Origin: Anaspis maculata
Lineage: Eukaryota; Arthropoda; Insecta; Coleoptera; Scraptiidae
NCBI GenBank assembly: GCA_949128115.1
Contig: CASBRS010000033.1
Span: 558,001 to 622,000, forward strand
Length of the DNA: 64,000 bases
Reading direction: 5' to 3'
This document shows, piece after piece, positions 19,645 to 30,942 of this stretch. The notes beneath the pieces were generated by a model. The model saw only the letters and a program-made list of their open reading frames with translations. It was not told the DNA's origin and did not search any database. The position numbers and the translations under genes are program-made. Position 1 is the stretch's first letter. The number at the start of each line of letters is the position of its first letter.

Positions 19645-21669
19645 CCCGTGAAAAGGTAAAACCTAGTAACTGCCTTTGGGCAAATTGTGCAGGAGAGCGA
19701 AAAGAAGTTCCCAGTCTTGCCATAAGGATTGCTATGGCAAAATAGAACAGATATAAGCGGTAATGGGAGTTTTCAAGGTCGAATTTTTCATATTTCATAA
19801 TTTCTTCATGATTTGGGTAGTATTTTGGGAACTCATGCACTTACTATGTTTTTCCATTAGGAATACCAGCATATTACTTTGGAAAAACCTAGCACAATGG
19901 CTTGCTATTGAGGAACTTCTGAAAGCTATCGAATCTCAAATGGAAAAACATAGTAAGTACAATTATCCTCATCCCTGTTATGTTAGAAATCATATTTGAT
20001 CTAACTTTTAGAAATAGAACCAACAAACAAACAAAATAGCGTTTCCAAAATAATATTCCTATCGATATAAATTGATATATTTGGCAGGGATTTACATTCA
20101 AAATTGCACGCAAGAAAAGTTACGATTCGAGTTGCGATTGAACTAATCAGGAAACAAAATAATCAATTACCTAGGTAACTAACCGAGTAACTAACTGACA
20201 ATACAAACAAATGAAAAACAACAATGCCTTCAAAATTTACTTTCAGGTACCTACTCATGAGCCAAATCAAAGTATACTTATCTCCATCAATGGCACTTTT
20301 TTCTGATGGGTCTAATCACGGTGGCTCTTGTAATTGGAACAATATTATAATTTTTACAATGAATCATCGTTGTATTGATTAATCGTAACAATAATAGCAA
20401 AATCAACAAAATTACAATATTGTTTCAATTACAAGAGCCACCGTGATAAGACCCAAAAGCAGACAACAAAAATTATAGCTCAAAAATTACACTGTCCCAA
20501 CTTCATTCAAAACAAAAAAATAAACAACATTTGATGTCAAACCAGGTGATGCATCAGATGAAGCAATATTTTTCTAGAAAAGTCTCTTCACAAATGGCAT
20601 TTTGAGCACAATTCTCTCAAAAATTTTGTCCTTTTCCAAATAATTTATTCCTCAATTGTCTTCTCTAATAGTTAGGATAAAAAAGTCGAAATTTTTGTGA
20701 TGTCGGCGCGTCGGACCTACCTACCCCCTAATTAATTACACTTTAATCAATCGGCGTTCTTGGTTGTTGTATTTTTGTGAACCTAAAGTAATGAGAGAGT
20801 ATAATACTAAATTATAATTTTGGAAATATCACGACGATTAGAACTTGAGTGCTCCTGGAACAATGAAATTAACTAAGCTCACGTTTATTAGTAGCCAAAG
20901 TTCCGGGAAGCTTTTCCCTCGAAGACATTTTTATGCCAGCAAAACACAATTGCTATCAATAATAATTATCAACTAGTTCATCATACGACCTCTCTCTTTG
21001 ATGTTTTAGCGGGAGAATCGAGTAAGACCACGTATCGTATAACAGTCCAAACGGCAACAATGGGGCACATGGTGCTAAGAGTGTTTATACTGGGGGTGTG
21101 TAAATCTTTTTGTGTTGTGCTTTTTTGGGTATAAGGCGTGAAAGCGCAGTTGATTCACTTGACCTTCAGTGGCCTCTTGAAGTGTGACTAGTAGGTAAAT
21201 TTAGGGTACCTATTCAAGCAACGTACTACAAAGTATGAACGGAAGTATGGATTCATAGCATACATTGATGAACTATCAGCTCGACTAAAAAACACGCACA
21301 AAAAATTTGAGAATTCCAGTAAGAGCCATGCTGAGTTCATCTAGATCATAATATCCTGAATAAAACACCGGGAAAACCTAGTAAGCCACCCTCGATGCCA
21401 CCCTGCTATGTTTATCAATTGTAAAATATCTACAATGCCGCAAAGATGCTAGGCTTTACCTCTGGAAGGGATACGTGCTATGTTTTTCCACTGTAAAGTA
21501 GACTAGAAATGCACTTACTAGGAAATTCCATACGTTCTAATTTATTCATTTTTTTGAATATTGATCCAAAACCAATATCTGAGTGAAGGAAATACTTAGA
21601 AGATTCCGAATATGTGAAAAACTCATTTTACCAAAAAATGTGGGTTACTAGGTTTTACTTTTTCACGGG
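19645..21669. mobile_element. 2.0-kb non-autonomous DNA transposon with CCCGTGAAAA ends
   Basis: Left end CCCGTGAAAAGGTAAAACCT and right end AGGTTTTACTTTTTCACGGG are inverted repeats of about 26 bp. Flanking octamers ATATTTCT and AGATTTCT differ at one base and look like an 8-bp target duplication. The copy of the host repeat at 50.2 kb has ATATTTCT once, an empty site. Subterminal CCTAGTAAG/CATAGTAAGT motifs recur at both ends. No transposase ORF is present. Superfamily unclear (8-bp duplication fits hAT or P). Confidence 0.75.
20308..20454. mobile_element. Small palindromic MITE, 147 bp
   Basis: GGGTCT(A/T)ATCACGGTGGCTC with TTGTAATTG after it opens the left arm and its reverse complement closes the right arm; AACAATATT also matches. 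Nested in the 2.0-kb transposon. Confidence 0.8.
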
Positions 21670-21677
21670 AGATTTCT

Positions 21678-21775
21678 GCAACGGTTTTGCATAATCGATT
21701 GAAATTTTCATGTTTCATTCCCTCACTGATACTTCATCAAAATCCATAACAAGTAGAGAAAAATTCCAGAACCTT
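21678..21775 (+). repeat. Dispersed repeat R-A, right part
   Basis: GCAACGGTTTTGCATAATCG and CCTCACTGATACTTCAT match the reverse complement of 50155-50245, continuing the repeat interrupted at 19645. Confidence 0.7.
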
Positions 21776-23290
21776 ATCACAGTTTGGATTTGCCAGTCCT
21801 CTTGTGGTGGCAATATATATTTTAAATAAAGAATAAAACAGTCCGAGTGAAAATTCAAATTGGATAACATGAGAGCGAAAAACAAGTGTAGGTATCTATA
21901 ATCCATTCAAAGCTTAAAAAAACCACAGCTGGCCATGAAAAATTCGAGTTCTGTTGGTGTCCCTGATTTTTGATGTTCAATGTCATATTGATACAAAAGA
22001 GGTTTCGTTCAAATTTGTGTCCGTTTGACATGAAACCTTTACCTGAACTACGCTGTGTTGTCAAATTGTCATCCTAGGGACTGCGTCGCCGGCAGGTAAC
22101 AGGTTTGCCCACTGATCTCAGCCGCTTTCTTTCGGCTAGGACCACAGTTCCTGGCACTGGAAGAGAGGCTGAATTAACGTACCTAGGTTCTTACAGGGCG
22201 CGACGAGCTCCGGTCACGAGATTCTTTTGCGACTAAATCACACTACGGCGGTAGAACTGGATTCGCCTCGATCACTTTTTAAACTGGATATTCTTACTGT
22301 TGCACTTCTCAATACTTTCACTATCGAAATAACGTGAATAATGGCGTTTTGAAGACGAAAACTGATGGGAATATTGTGTCAGTGTCAAAATCTGACCTAA
22401 CAATTGAATTAAAACGGCAATCCATCAGAGCAAACATCACTTTGACTAATTTGATTAAATCATCTTGACTTTTCCAATCCATCAACGTATCAGATTGTCC
22501 AACTTGAAGAAAAAATATCATAGGCAACTGTGGTTTTTTCAAGCTTGGAATGGATAATACCTCTTGTTTTATCATCTGCCGATGGATTGTAATTGATTGA
22601 GAAATGAGAAATCGATCTTTCTCCCCAAAAACGCAGAAGAAAAAAAATTACTGATTTAAAAAAAAAACCTTCGACTTCGTCTTCGTGGAAATTTTGACAA
22701 CGCCATTGTGCATCAAACTTCAAATGCCTTTTCTCACGTATGGTGTAGAATGGAGGAGGATTTCTTGATAGGACCACCCTCATTTTGAGGCTGACTAGCC
22801 GATTTCCTCTAGAATGTTAATTAAGTGCAATCTACTCTGGAATTGATGGCTTGCATTATGATGGCCACCTCGCTCAGACTTCCCGAACTGACAATCGAAG
22901 ACTATTACGCATTGACAGAGAATACCCAATCATCATCATGGATTCGTTTATTCAACAATGAATAAAATGAAGTTCTTCAAGAATAACAAATTGTCTTATT
23001 TGTTAATTATTACAAACCTCAGAAACTCATCTGCAAATGTTATGAATTAGTTAACAAGTACCTTACTGACAAGAATTTAGGAAAAATCATACAAAAACTC
23101 TAGCTAATAGCTTGATCAGGGAGCAAAAACAATTGATTGGAATTTCAATTAGTACTACCCTGTTTTATCTAAGGCGCTATGTTGTCTAAGTAAAAGATTT
23201 GATGGAACTCGAGTGTTTATGTGGATCATTATCAAACTTCTTAAATTTTTATGTCCGGTAAAGTTTTACTTCTAGTGCATAAGCTGTTAA
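21776..23290. other. Unassigned 1.5-kb stretch left of the provirus
   Basis: No ORF above 100 codons and no recognised repeat. A GC-richer patch at 22080-22240 has no coding signal. Confidence 0.4.
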
Positions 23291-23402
23291 TTATGTCGTC
23301 AGATGACAAGCATCCTTTTGTTGTCTAGCGCCGACACAGCAAGATGCATGGAAAGCCAACCTGCGTGGCCTCCCCTTTCTTTCCCCGCAACAATATTATA
23401 AA
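23291..23402 (+). repeat. 5' LTR of the Gypsy provirus, first segment
   Basis: Starts ATTATGTCGTCAGATGACAA and matches 49711-49818 almost base for base through CCCCGCAACAATATTATAAA, after which a 3.1-kb insertion interrupts it. Confidence 0.85.
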
Positions 23403-23979
23403 AATCTGTTGTGGGGCGACACAAAACTTTCCCGGCGGTATCCAGGGACGTCAGTAATGATTTTGATCTAAGCGTCCCTTCGGGAAAGTGGGACTTAATG
23501 GAGAAGTTGATTAGAGAAGTTCCAGTGAGTCGAGCGTTTAGCGAGCATCCTGCATCCATTGTCGGGCCGACAGAACAAATGACAGGTTCTTAGGTTTCCA
23601 AGGTGGATAAATATTTCGTAATGTATGAAGAACTAGGAAGCTTATTGTTGCGGAATCTGAAGAATGCAATGCAGGTTCCTCATTAAAATTTTTGTTTCTA
23701 CTTCAGACATGATGACGGAATTACACAAACTTGATTGAAAACTTTCTACATCTGTGTGTCAAATTTTAACTCTATTATCTTCAATTTAGAGCTTGAGCAG
23801 ACAAGCCTAAACCCAATGTGGCACCTGAGGACTTTCGATCAAAATCATTCACCCAAAGTCTAATCAGGTCATTCCAGGCTGAACTTATGCTTTCGTACCT
23901 GATTTCGATTTAATCCGATCAACAATTTGGTAGTTATCGTGGCAGAACCGTTTAATTTGCGCGATCGCATTATGAAGTA

Positions 23980-25057
23980 CCCAGACAGCACGAAATGTTT
24001 TGAAAATATTTGGTAGTAGTTGATGAATATTTACAACATTCTATAAATGTTTACAAAATATTCGTCACAAATATTACAGAAATATTAAGGTGGAATATTG
24101 TACCAACATTCAGCAAATATTTTGAACATTTATTGAATATTTAGCAATAAATATTATCAAAATATTTAGTGAACTAATTTCTCTAATATTTACAGTATTC
24201 TAGGCAATGTGGTTTCCGGTTTTTGTTTTGGTCAATTGCACGGAGCTTTGAAATATATAGCTGTGTTGTGTTTTGTGTTGAAGAGATAGCGTTGCAAATC
24301 CCTTTGACTTCAAGTGTAGTTTGCCTTAAATTAGCAAAACTCGGTTTGCGGTCCTGAAATTGCCTTTTTAACGGCCTACAATAGGTTTTTTCTATGTTAC
24401 GGTTGAAATAATTCATATTGTCGTGAAATACATCCGTTGTTTCATTTGTTTTGTACAAATATGTCACTTTAATTTATTTCGACACCAATTGGTAATTTAT
24501 TTGGCAAGTACGCGGATAAATCCGCGTGTTTACGGACGAGGCGGTAGCCGAGTATCCCTAAAAGTGGATGAGCCGCTGAATCTTTCAGATATATAGTTAG
24601 CAAAATTCATATAGCGAACATCTGCGTGTTCACATAGTAGTTTACCCAGAACCACTGAATCTTCTCAACGGCCCCGTAGCACAGGTGGTCAGTATCTGCC
24701 TGTGGTGCGGAGATTGCGGGTTCGATTCCTGCTGTAGCCTGGGCGTTGTGTCGTCTTTGAAAGGCAATTTTTCAGCTAAATCAATTGTATATGAAACAAA
24801 GGCGAGCTCCTATGACCAAAAAAAGCCGATAAGAAGAAAAACAAACTTTTTTTAAAAATTTCTAAAAATACCCGGTTCTGAATGTTTTCAAAATATTTTT
24901 GGCAAATATTGTACAAATATTAAAAAGCGGGACATCAAAACATTCAATAAATATTTATACAATATTTACTGAATGAATTCCAATATTTTATAAATATTAT
25001 AATATTTGGCTTTTAATATTTCACAAACATTTTGAAAATGTTTATGTGCTGTCTGGG
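23980..25057. mobile_element. MITE with CCCAGACAGCAC ends, 1.08 kb
   Basis: CCCAGACAGCAC at the left and GTGCTGTCTGGG at the right are inverted, each flanked by TA (23978-23979, 25058-25059). Subterminal DNA is full of AAATATT motifs in both orientations. A tRNA-like sequence lies inside. Confidence 0.8.
24670..24739 (+). tRNA. tRNA-His(GTG)-like pseudogene, probable SINE head
   Basis: A box-like TAGCACAGGTGGTC and B box GGTTCGATTCC are correctly spaced. An anticodon stem TCTGC/GCGGA encloses loop CTGTGGT with GTG in the anticodon place, and a T stem GCGGG/CCTGC pairs. The acceptor stem pairs poorly (about 5 of 7). It is therefore a tRNA-derived sequence rather than a working gene. It is embedded in the MITE. 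Confidence 0.55.
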
Positions 25058-25139
25058 TAGGTACAAGACGATGATATAATTCAAAAGCTAGTACTAGAGG
25101 TAGTTAACTGTTGTGATATCTCAAGAATGCAATGCTAGT

Positions 25140-25745
25140 TCCACACAAGGGGGTTTACACAGCCCCAAACTACACCTGAAGACACAATTAATCGGGGCGC
25201 ACTGTTGCCTTTAATGATGCAACCTAAATTATTGTTTGAAAAATAACCGGTGAAAATCAGTCGCGGATTGAAAACCTGGAGCAGAGTTCTAATTAATTGC
25301 TATTCAAGGCCCCCAAGTGGTGACCTCTGAAATGAGACTTCGAGCCCATCAAGAAGTTAGGTCCGAACCACACCTGAAGGCACGATAGTTCTGAAAACTA
25401 AAAAAAAGGGGGGCTCAGTGGGGCTTCAAGAGACACCCGTAGACAACAGGAGCCTAGAGGGTTTCAACGAACCCAAGAAGACACAAGGCCGCAGTTTTGG
25501 CCTAAAACGGCAAAATCTGATAGACACAGATGGGGGCCCCATCAGGGCCTTGAACAGCAGACACCATGGGAATGGGACCCTGGTACCGAATCAAATAAGG
25601 GAACTTCACACATTACAGTTTGTACATATACGTCAATGGAATGAGCATACTGGAGTTGCTGAAACTACAGAAAACACAAGGGGGTTTACGGAGCCCCAAA
25701 CAACACAAAGGATCGGTTCGCACTGTTGCCCCAAATGATGCAAGA
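25140..25745 (+). repeat. Direct repeat pair around 600 bp of spacer
   Basis: CACAAGGGGGTTTAC followed by GAGCCCCAAAC-type sequence and CGCACTGTTGCC occurs at about 25146-25210 and again at 25678-25735. The DNA between has further related GAGCCC/TTCAACGAAC segments. Possible old tandem array. Confidence 0.5.
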
Positions 25746-25849
25746 AGATACTAAAGAAAACACCGGGAACCTGCCGAGAACAGCGCTCATGTTGTCACTT
25801 TGACACTGATACGATTCGTAACAAAAACGTAGTTACCTACCGGTTTGGT

Positions 25850-26486
25850 TGCTATGTTGCTAAAAAAATTAAATAGGCCAAAAATCGAGGAACAGGCAAG
25901 CGAGGCTGGAATCGGCTAGGAAAATTTTTAAAAATCCATAGCGCTTGTCCGAAAAACGGTGGGAAACTCCAACTTCAGCATTAGTTTGATTCTTTAGTAA
26001 TGTTGCTTCCTGCCGTGTTTGGTTCACATCTGTTGTATAGATTTTGAATAATTAAATGGCAAAGTTCCAGACTTTGAAATTTTTTATAATTAGACAGACA
26101 ACAAGTAGGAAAATACTTTTAACTGTTCTGAATACAGTTCTTCAAGGGCTTTCAAATGACATATCGCAAGTCAAGTTCCGTGAGATGTAGTTTTTGTCAT
26201 TTTCTGATAGTGACACTTATGTTTAACAGATGACAGCCAAAAACTAATCCGGTCATTCCAGGGCGAAACCATGTCTGCATATCAAATTTCAAATCGATCG
26301 GATAAACGGTTCGGCAGTTATCGTGGAAGATCACACACACACAGACACATACACACACACTCACAGACAGACATCATTCTGGAAATGGTCTTAATCGACT
26401 TGGGGGACCTCAAAATGGATATATCCGGTGAAATCTCAAAACTTTTTTCTGCACCATTACATTACTTTCCTTCCATGTTGGTGGGG
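25850..26486 (+). repeat. Repeat family B, copy 1
   Basis: Shares many segments in order with 59590-60207: TAGATTTTGAATAATT, TTTTAACTGTTCTGAATACA, CAAGTCAAGTTCCGTGA, CGATCGGAT, CAGACAGACATCA and GGGGGACCTCAAAATGGATA. A (CA)n run lies at about 26333-26362. No ORF. It may be the 3' tail of a retroposon. Confidence 0.7.
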
Positions 26487-26642
26487 CCGGGAAAGTAATA
26501 TTAGTACCTACTAATGTGCAGATATAGAATAGAGTCAGTAATAGCGTAGCTTCCATACCGCATAGATCTGATTATTAATTATTTGTATTAAATTGAAGTA
26601 ATAAATTTTTGAAAACATAACTACGGTTCGCAGTGAGCTATT
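26487..26642 (+). repeat. 5' LTR of the Gypsy provirus, second segment
   Basis: Resumes at TTAGTACCTACTAATGTGCA and matches the 3' LTR to GTTCGCAGTGAGCTATT. The primer-binding site follows at once. Confidence 0.85.
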
Positions 26643-26663
26643 TGGCGCAGTCGGTAGGATTCG
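26643..26663 (+). promoter_or_regulatory. Primer-binding site, tRNA-Ser
   Basis: TGGCGCAGTCGGTAGGATTC is complementary to the 3' end of insect tRNA-Ser including CCA (from knowledge of the Drosophila tRNA-Ser sequence), as in elements 17.6 and 297. It starts directly after the LTR. Confidence 0.85.
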
Positions 26664-26891
26664 TCGAAATTATTGATTCACACACAAAATCGGCGATCGA
26701 TAATTTCCGTTTTAACGACTAATCGGCGGAACCTACATAAAATTGAACAATTGTGACAATTCACGGGACGGTTCACACATCGACCATCCGCAAGGGGCAG
26801 AGCAGCTGGAAAAGTCTACGCATCGCCTTTCCACTACTCACCTACTTATAATTACGAAAAAGACGAACCAGAAACCAGAGAATCCAGAGAG

Positions 26892-26917
26892 ATGCATCAA
26901 GTCATTCTCATCTTAAT
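26892..26917 (+). promoter_or_regulatory. Env leader mini-exon with splice donor
   Basis: A short ATG-initiated frame (8 codons plus 2 bases) ends at a consensus donor, AAT|GTAAGT, at 26918, 15 bp before the gag start. Its phase matches the acceptor at 45110-45111 (TTTCTTTTACAG). Errantivirus env is known to be made from such a spliced message with the start codon near the gag 5' end. It would supply the start of the Env signal peptide. Confidence 0.65.
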
Positions 26918-26932
26918 GTAAGTACAACTCGA

Positions 26933-27814
26933 ATGTCTTTTGAACAAGATTTGGAAGATTTATTCCATCGGTTGTCGATATCACCTTCAGCTGACTTTAC
27001 TGAAGAAATAATTAATCCTCAAAATACTGATCCAATAAACCAGAACCCATTCAATTTTCAAGTAACTCCTTCGACGAGTACTGTTAATATTCCAAATATA
27101 TCAACCGTGAATACAGCAATGGCCCTCTTTAAGCCACATTATTAACATTGTTTTCCCGACTTTGATGGGAAACCTACCGAATTAAATCGATTTCTCACAA
27201 CTTGCGAGAGTCTAATTACTAATTTTTATAAGGCTAATGCACCTAATGATTTTCAAAATATCTTCCTTTCACATTCAATTATTGGCAAACTTGAAGGAAG
27301 CGCGAAACTTGTTGCAAATACTCAAACAATAGCCACTTGGGCAGAGCTTGAAAATGTGCTAACAAGGAGCTTTGCAGATATCAGAGACGAGTCATGTTCA
27401 AATCGCAACCTTGTCCTAAGACAAAAACCAAATGAAAAAGCACAGCAGTTCTTTGACCGCTGTTTGCAGGTACTCAATCTCCTTTGCTCGTATGTAGATA
27501 TGCATGAAACTACGGACGCAGCTAAAGCGCTGAAACCCACACTATATAATAATCTGACACTGAAAACGTTCCTATCCGGGTTGAGAGAACCTTTATGTAC
27601 CACACTGAGATGTATGCAACCTGCTGATTCAAATGAAGCAATACAGTTCATAGCCCGAGAAGAAAATAGTCATTATTTTCAGAAAATCAATCCACAACAA
27701 CCCAATCAAAATAATTTCTTCAAACCAATGAATAAACCTTTTCATAACCAATTTCAAAATTCCCCAAGACCCCAAAATTACGGATCTTATCAAGGGTACC
27801 AAAATCGAAGATAT
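26933..27814 (+). pseudogene. Gag of the Gypsy provirus, main part
   Basis: ATG at 26933; the frame stops once at 27143 and then stays open in the same frame to the solo LTR. Seen: a Thr/Ser/Asn-rich N-terminus, then a capsid-like helical domain (FPDFDGKPTELNRFL, LVLRQKPNEKAQQFFDR, LKTFLSGLREPL, EAIQFIAREE) of Ty3 Gag type and a Gln/Asn/Pro-rich tail. There is no CCHC knuckle, as is usual for errantiviruses. It forms the virus-like particle shell. The premature stop and the LTR insertion make it non-functional. Confidence 0.8.
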
Positions 27815-28325
27815 TGTTACGAGCGGCGATCCCGTTTATATTGGTAAACACTCGATCTTTCTGGATCCTTCCATCCATTAGATCGCAGTGTAGAAGTCTA
27901 GAGCGATCTGGTGCATTCCAGAGCGTTTGTGTATGTAAAACTGGATGGAGACTCCAACGTTCGATCAAGGCACATCAGTCCACTTTGGCGGAGGTGCAGA
28001 TTCCAAAACACATGGAAAGCACGCGGAAGGTGTGTGTGATTATTCAGGAATGGTCTAGAAACCTCATATGCCAGGCACTATGGAATTTGCTGGAAGTAGA
28101 CAGAAAACTCAGGAACGCTGTTCGGAGGCCTTATATAAGGCATCAGCCGGCAGCTCGCGGCAGAATTGAATTGGATAGCGAGCGATAACAAGCGAAGTAC
28201 CTGCGATATAATTCCAAGCGTGAATAATTGTTGTTGTATTGATTGTAGTGCGCAGAAATAAACAGTGTTTGTTTTAAAACAGTCGTCTCAATTATATTCG
28301 AACCCGTACGCGAAATATCGTAACA
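27815..28325 (+). mobile_element. Solo LTR 1 (511 bp) in gag, ATAT target duplication
   Basis: Begins TGTTACGAGCGGCGATC and ends AATATCGTAACA, with ATAT on both sides (27811-27814, 28326-28329). It contains a TATA box (TATATAAG at 28132) and AAATAAA at 28256, as expected for U3-R. It closely matches solo LTR 2 at 52649. Removing it restores gag reading across the site in the same amino-acid style. Confidence 0.9.
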
Positions 28326-28329
28326 ATAT

Positions 28330-28785
28330 CAAAACCAGGGATTCCAAAATAATAGGTTCCCCTCGCAACCAATTCATATTCAACAAAGAACAAATATGCC
28401 ACCGCAAAAATTTTTTGCGTAATCCTCAAGTTTTTAAACAACCACCACAGCAAAATCAAAATCAAAATGTTTTCAGGCCTAATCAATTTAAAAATTTCCC
28501 GAAACCAACTCCAATGAGTATTAGCACGCGACAAAGCTCGCATCATCCACAGCCAAACGCTTCAAACGCCGCACAATCTCCGAAGCCAACGCAGCAAAAT
28601 AATAATTATCGTCCGTACGTACCGTGATGCGATTTTATTTCCGAAGAAAATATGTATAATGCAGAAACTACACAGCAAGAATTTGACCATGCACTCGAAA
28701 TGCAAAATAATGAATTTGGACAATTATGGTCAGACCAAGATGAAAAGGTGAATTTTCGTCTGAGCAATCAAAACCCCAGTCAACC
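28330..28785 (+). pseudogene. Gag C-terminal tail after the solo LTR
   Basis: Continues the Asn/Gln/Pro-rich Gag tail (QNQGFQNNRFPSQP, then QNQNVFRPNQFKNFPKP) with a stop at about 28420 and a frame change. The last part ends SNQNPSQP just before pol. Gag and Pol are in different frames, consistent with frameshift expression. Confidence 0.65.
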
Positions 28786-29562
28786 ATGACATACCCAGTA
28801 ATATCTCTAAATACCCTTAACAAAAGCGAATTAGCTAACATTATACTACTCGAACATAACTTGAAGCTTTTAATCGACTCCGGCAGTACGAAGTCCTTTA
28901 TTAATCCAGAACTTGCTTATAAATACTACCCCAATTGCATAAAAAATGATCCCTTTGTTGTGAGTACTGTTTTCCAAAAATCTGCAGACAAATATAGTGC
29001 TACTTCACCCATTTCAAGTATCTTCAATACACAAGACCCTAAAAATTTGCAATTTTACCTATTCAAATTTTATAATATTTTTGATGGTCTAATAGGCCTT
29101 GATAACTTGAAACTTTCACAAGCACAGCTTGATTTGAAAAGTGAATCATTGATTACCCCTCATTCAAGGATAAAACTATCCTTTCTCGAAACAAAAAGGA
29201 AACTCAACTTGATTTCTATTGAATCCCGTTCTGAACAAGTCATAAAAGTAAAGACTTCAATTAAAAATGGAGAAATTATCATCCTCTACCAAAAGTTACA
29301 AAATTGTGAAATACCAGAATGTTTAACCCTTGCTAAAGACGGTAAAGCATTGACAACTATATTGAATAACACAACTGAACTAATTACTTTGGATTTTTCA
29401 GAACCTTTGACTGTTGAGAATTTTGAGAAGAGCGAAATTCAAGAAAACAATTTCAATAATTTTGACCAAACACAAAAGAATTATTTTGACCTTTCAAAAA
29501 CTCGTACTGATCATTTAAATTTGGAAGAAAAGCACGGCGCAATCCAGAAATTGTGTAAATAA
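28786..29562 (+). pseudogene. Pol N-terminal part with retroviral aspartic protease
   Basis: Pol frame opens at 28786. Seen: LKLLIDSGSTKSFIN, the retropepsin active-site motif, near residue 30 and a FDGLIGLDNL flap-distal motif near residue 100. It matures the polyprotein. The frame ends in a stop at 29560, after which the same frame continues into RT. Confidence 0.8.
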
Positions 29563-30942
29563 TATTCAGATATTTTCTACAAAGAAGGTAGCCCTTTGAC
29601 TTTCACGAATCAAATAAAGCACAAAATCAGAACACAAGATGAAGTCCCCATTTACTTAAAGGATTATAGATACCCATTTGTACATAAAGAAGAAGTAGTT
29701 CAGAAACAAGTCACCAAAATGTTGAACCAAAATATAATACAACCAAGTAACTCACCCTGGTCCAGCCCAATCTGGGTGGTACCAAAGAAGATGGATGCTA
29801 GTAATGTCCAAAAATGGCGAGTAGTTGTTGACTATCGCCAGCTAAACCAAAAAACAATCAATGATCGTTACCCATTGCCCAATATAACTGATCTACTTGA
29901 CAAATTAGGCAAATGTCAATACTTTTCGACACTTTGCTTCCGGTTTCCACCAGATTGAAATGGCCCCGGACGATATAGAGAAAACGGCATTCAATACAGA
30001 AAACGGACATTATGAATTTTTACGAATGCCCTTTGGCTTGAAAGGAGCTCCAGCTACTTTCCAGCGAATAATGGATAATATCCTTCGTGGAATCCAAAAT
30101 GAGAAATGTCTAGTATATCTCGATGACATGATCGTTTCTTCAACATCGCTCCAAGAACACGTGGAAAAATTGAGATCAGTCTTTGCAAGACTTCGAAAAT
30201 CAAGATTCAAAATTCAGATCGATAAATCAGAATTTTCACGAAAAGACGTAGCTTACCTTGGACATATTGTCACCCCTGACGGTGTCAAACCAAATCCTGA
30301 CAAAATAGAAGCTATAAAAAATTATCCTATCCCATCAACCACGAAACAAATTAAAGGATTCCTAAGACTCCTAGGTTATTACAGACGATTCATTGACAAT
30401 TTTGCCAATTTGACAAAACCACTCACAAAATACCTCAAGAAAGGAGCAAAAATCATTCACAATGACGAATTTGAAAACTGTTTCGAAACTTGCAAAAATC
30501 TTTTAATAAACGAACCAATTCTCCAATACCCTGATTTTTCCAAACCTTTCAATCTAACCACAGACGCAAGTAATGTAGCTGTAGGAGCAGTCCTGTCACA
30601 AGGACTAGTAGGAAAAGACTTGCCAGTAGGCTATGCCTCAAGAACTCTCAACGAGAGCGAACAAAATTACAGCACTATAGGGAAAGAACTTCTTGCGATA
30701 GTGTGGGCCACTAGATATTTTAGGCCCCATTTGTATGGGAAAAAGTTTCTTGTCATCACAGATCACAAACCCCTTGAATGGTTGTTCAATCTGAAAGAGC
30801 CTAATTCAAAACTTCTCCGATGGCATCTGAAATTGGAAGAATTTCATTATGACATTATTTATAAGAGAGGTGAATCAAATACCAATTCGGACGCATTGTC
30901 CAGAATCGAAATTGACGCGGAAAATAAAAGAATCACAGATAA
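29563..30942 (+). pseudogene. Pol: reverse transcriptase and RNase H
   Basis: RT begins after the stop (SPLTFTNQIKHKIRT, WSSPIWVVPKK, WRVVVDYRQLN, YPLPNI). A frame change near 29935 separates FSTL from the following FHQIEMAPDD; then FLRMPFGLKGAPATFQ, LVYLDDMIV (YLDD active site), AYLGHIV and FLRLLGYYRRF. RNase H follows with LTTDASNVAVGAVLSQ, IGKELLAIVWA and ITDHKPLEWLF and ends near DALSRIE. Standard Ty3/Gypsy order, closest in style to 17.6/297. Dead because of the stop and frame change. Confidence 0.9.

Larger units (their letters stand above)
23403..26486. mobile_element. 3.1-kb composite insertion inside the 5' LTR
   Basis: Absent from the 3' LTR, where ATTATAAATAAATATTAAT is continuous. 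Right end reads GGCCGGGAAAGT and an ACTTTCCCGGC sequence lies 30 bp inside the left end. It contains a 1.1-kb MITE (23980-25057) and a copy of repeat family B (25850-26486). It is probably more than one event. Confidence 0.65.

Noticed and set aside
26333..26362. (CA)n run as an independent locus of interest
   Set aside because: It is a short microsatellite inside repeat family B.
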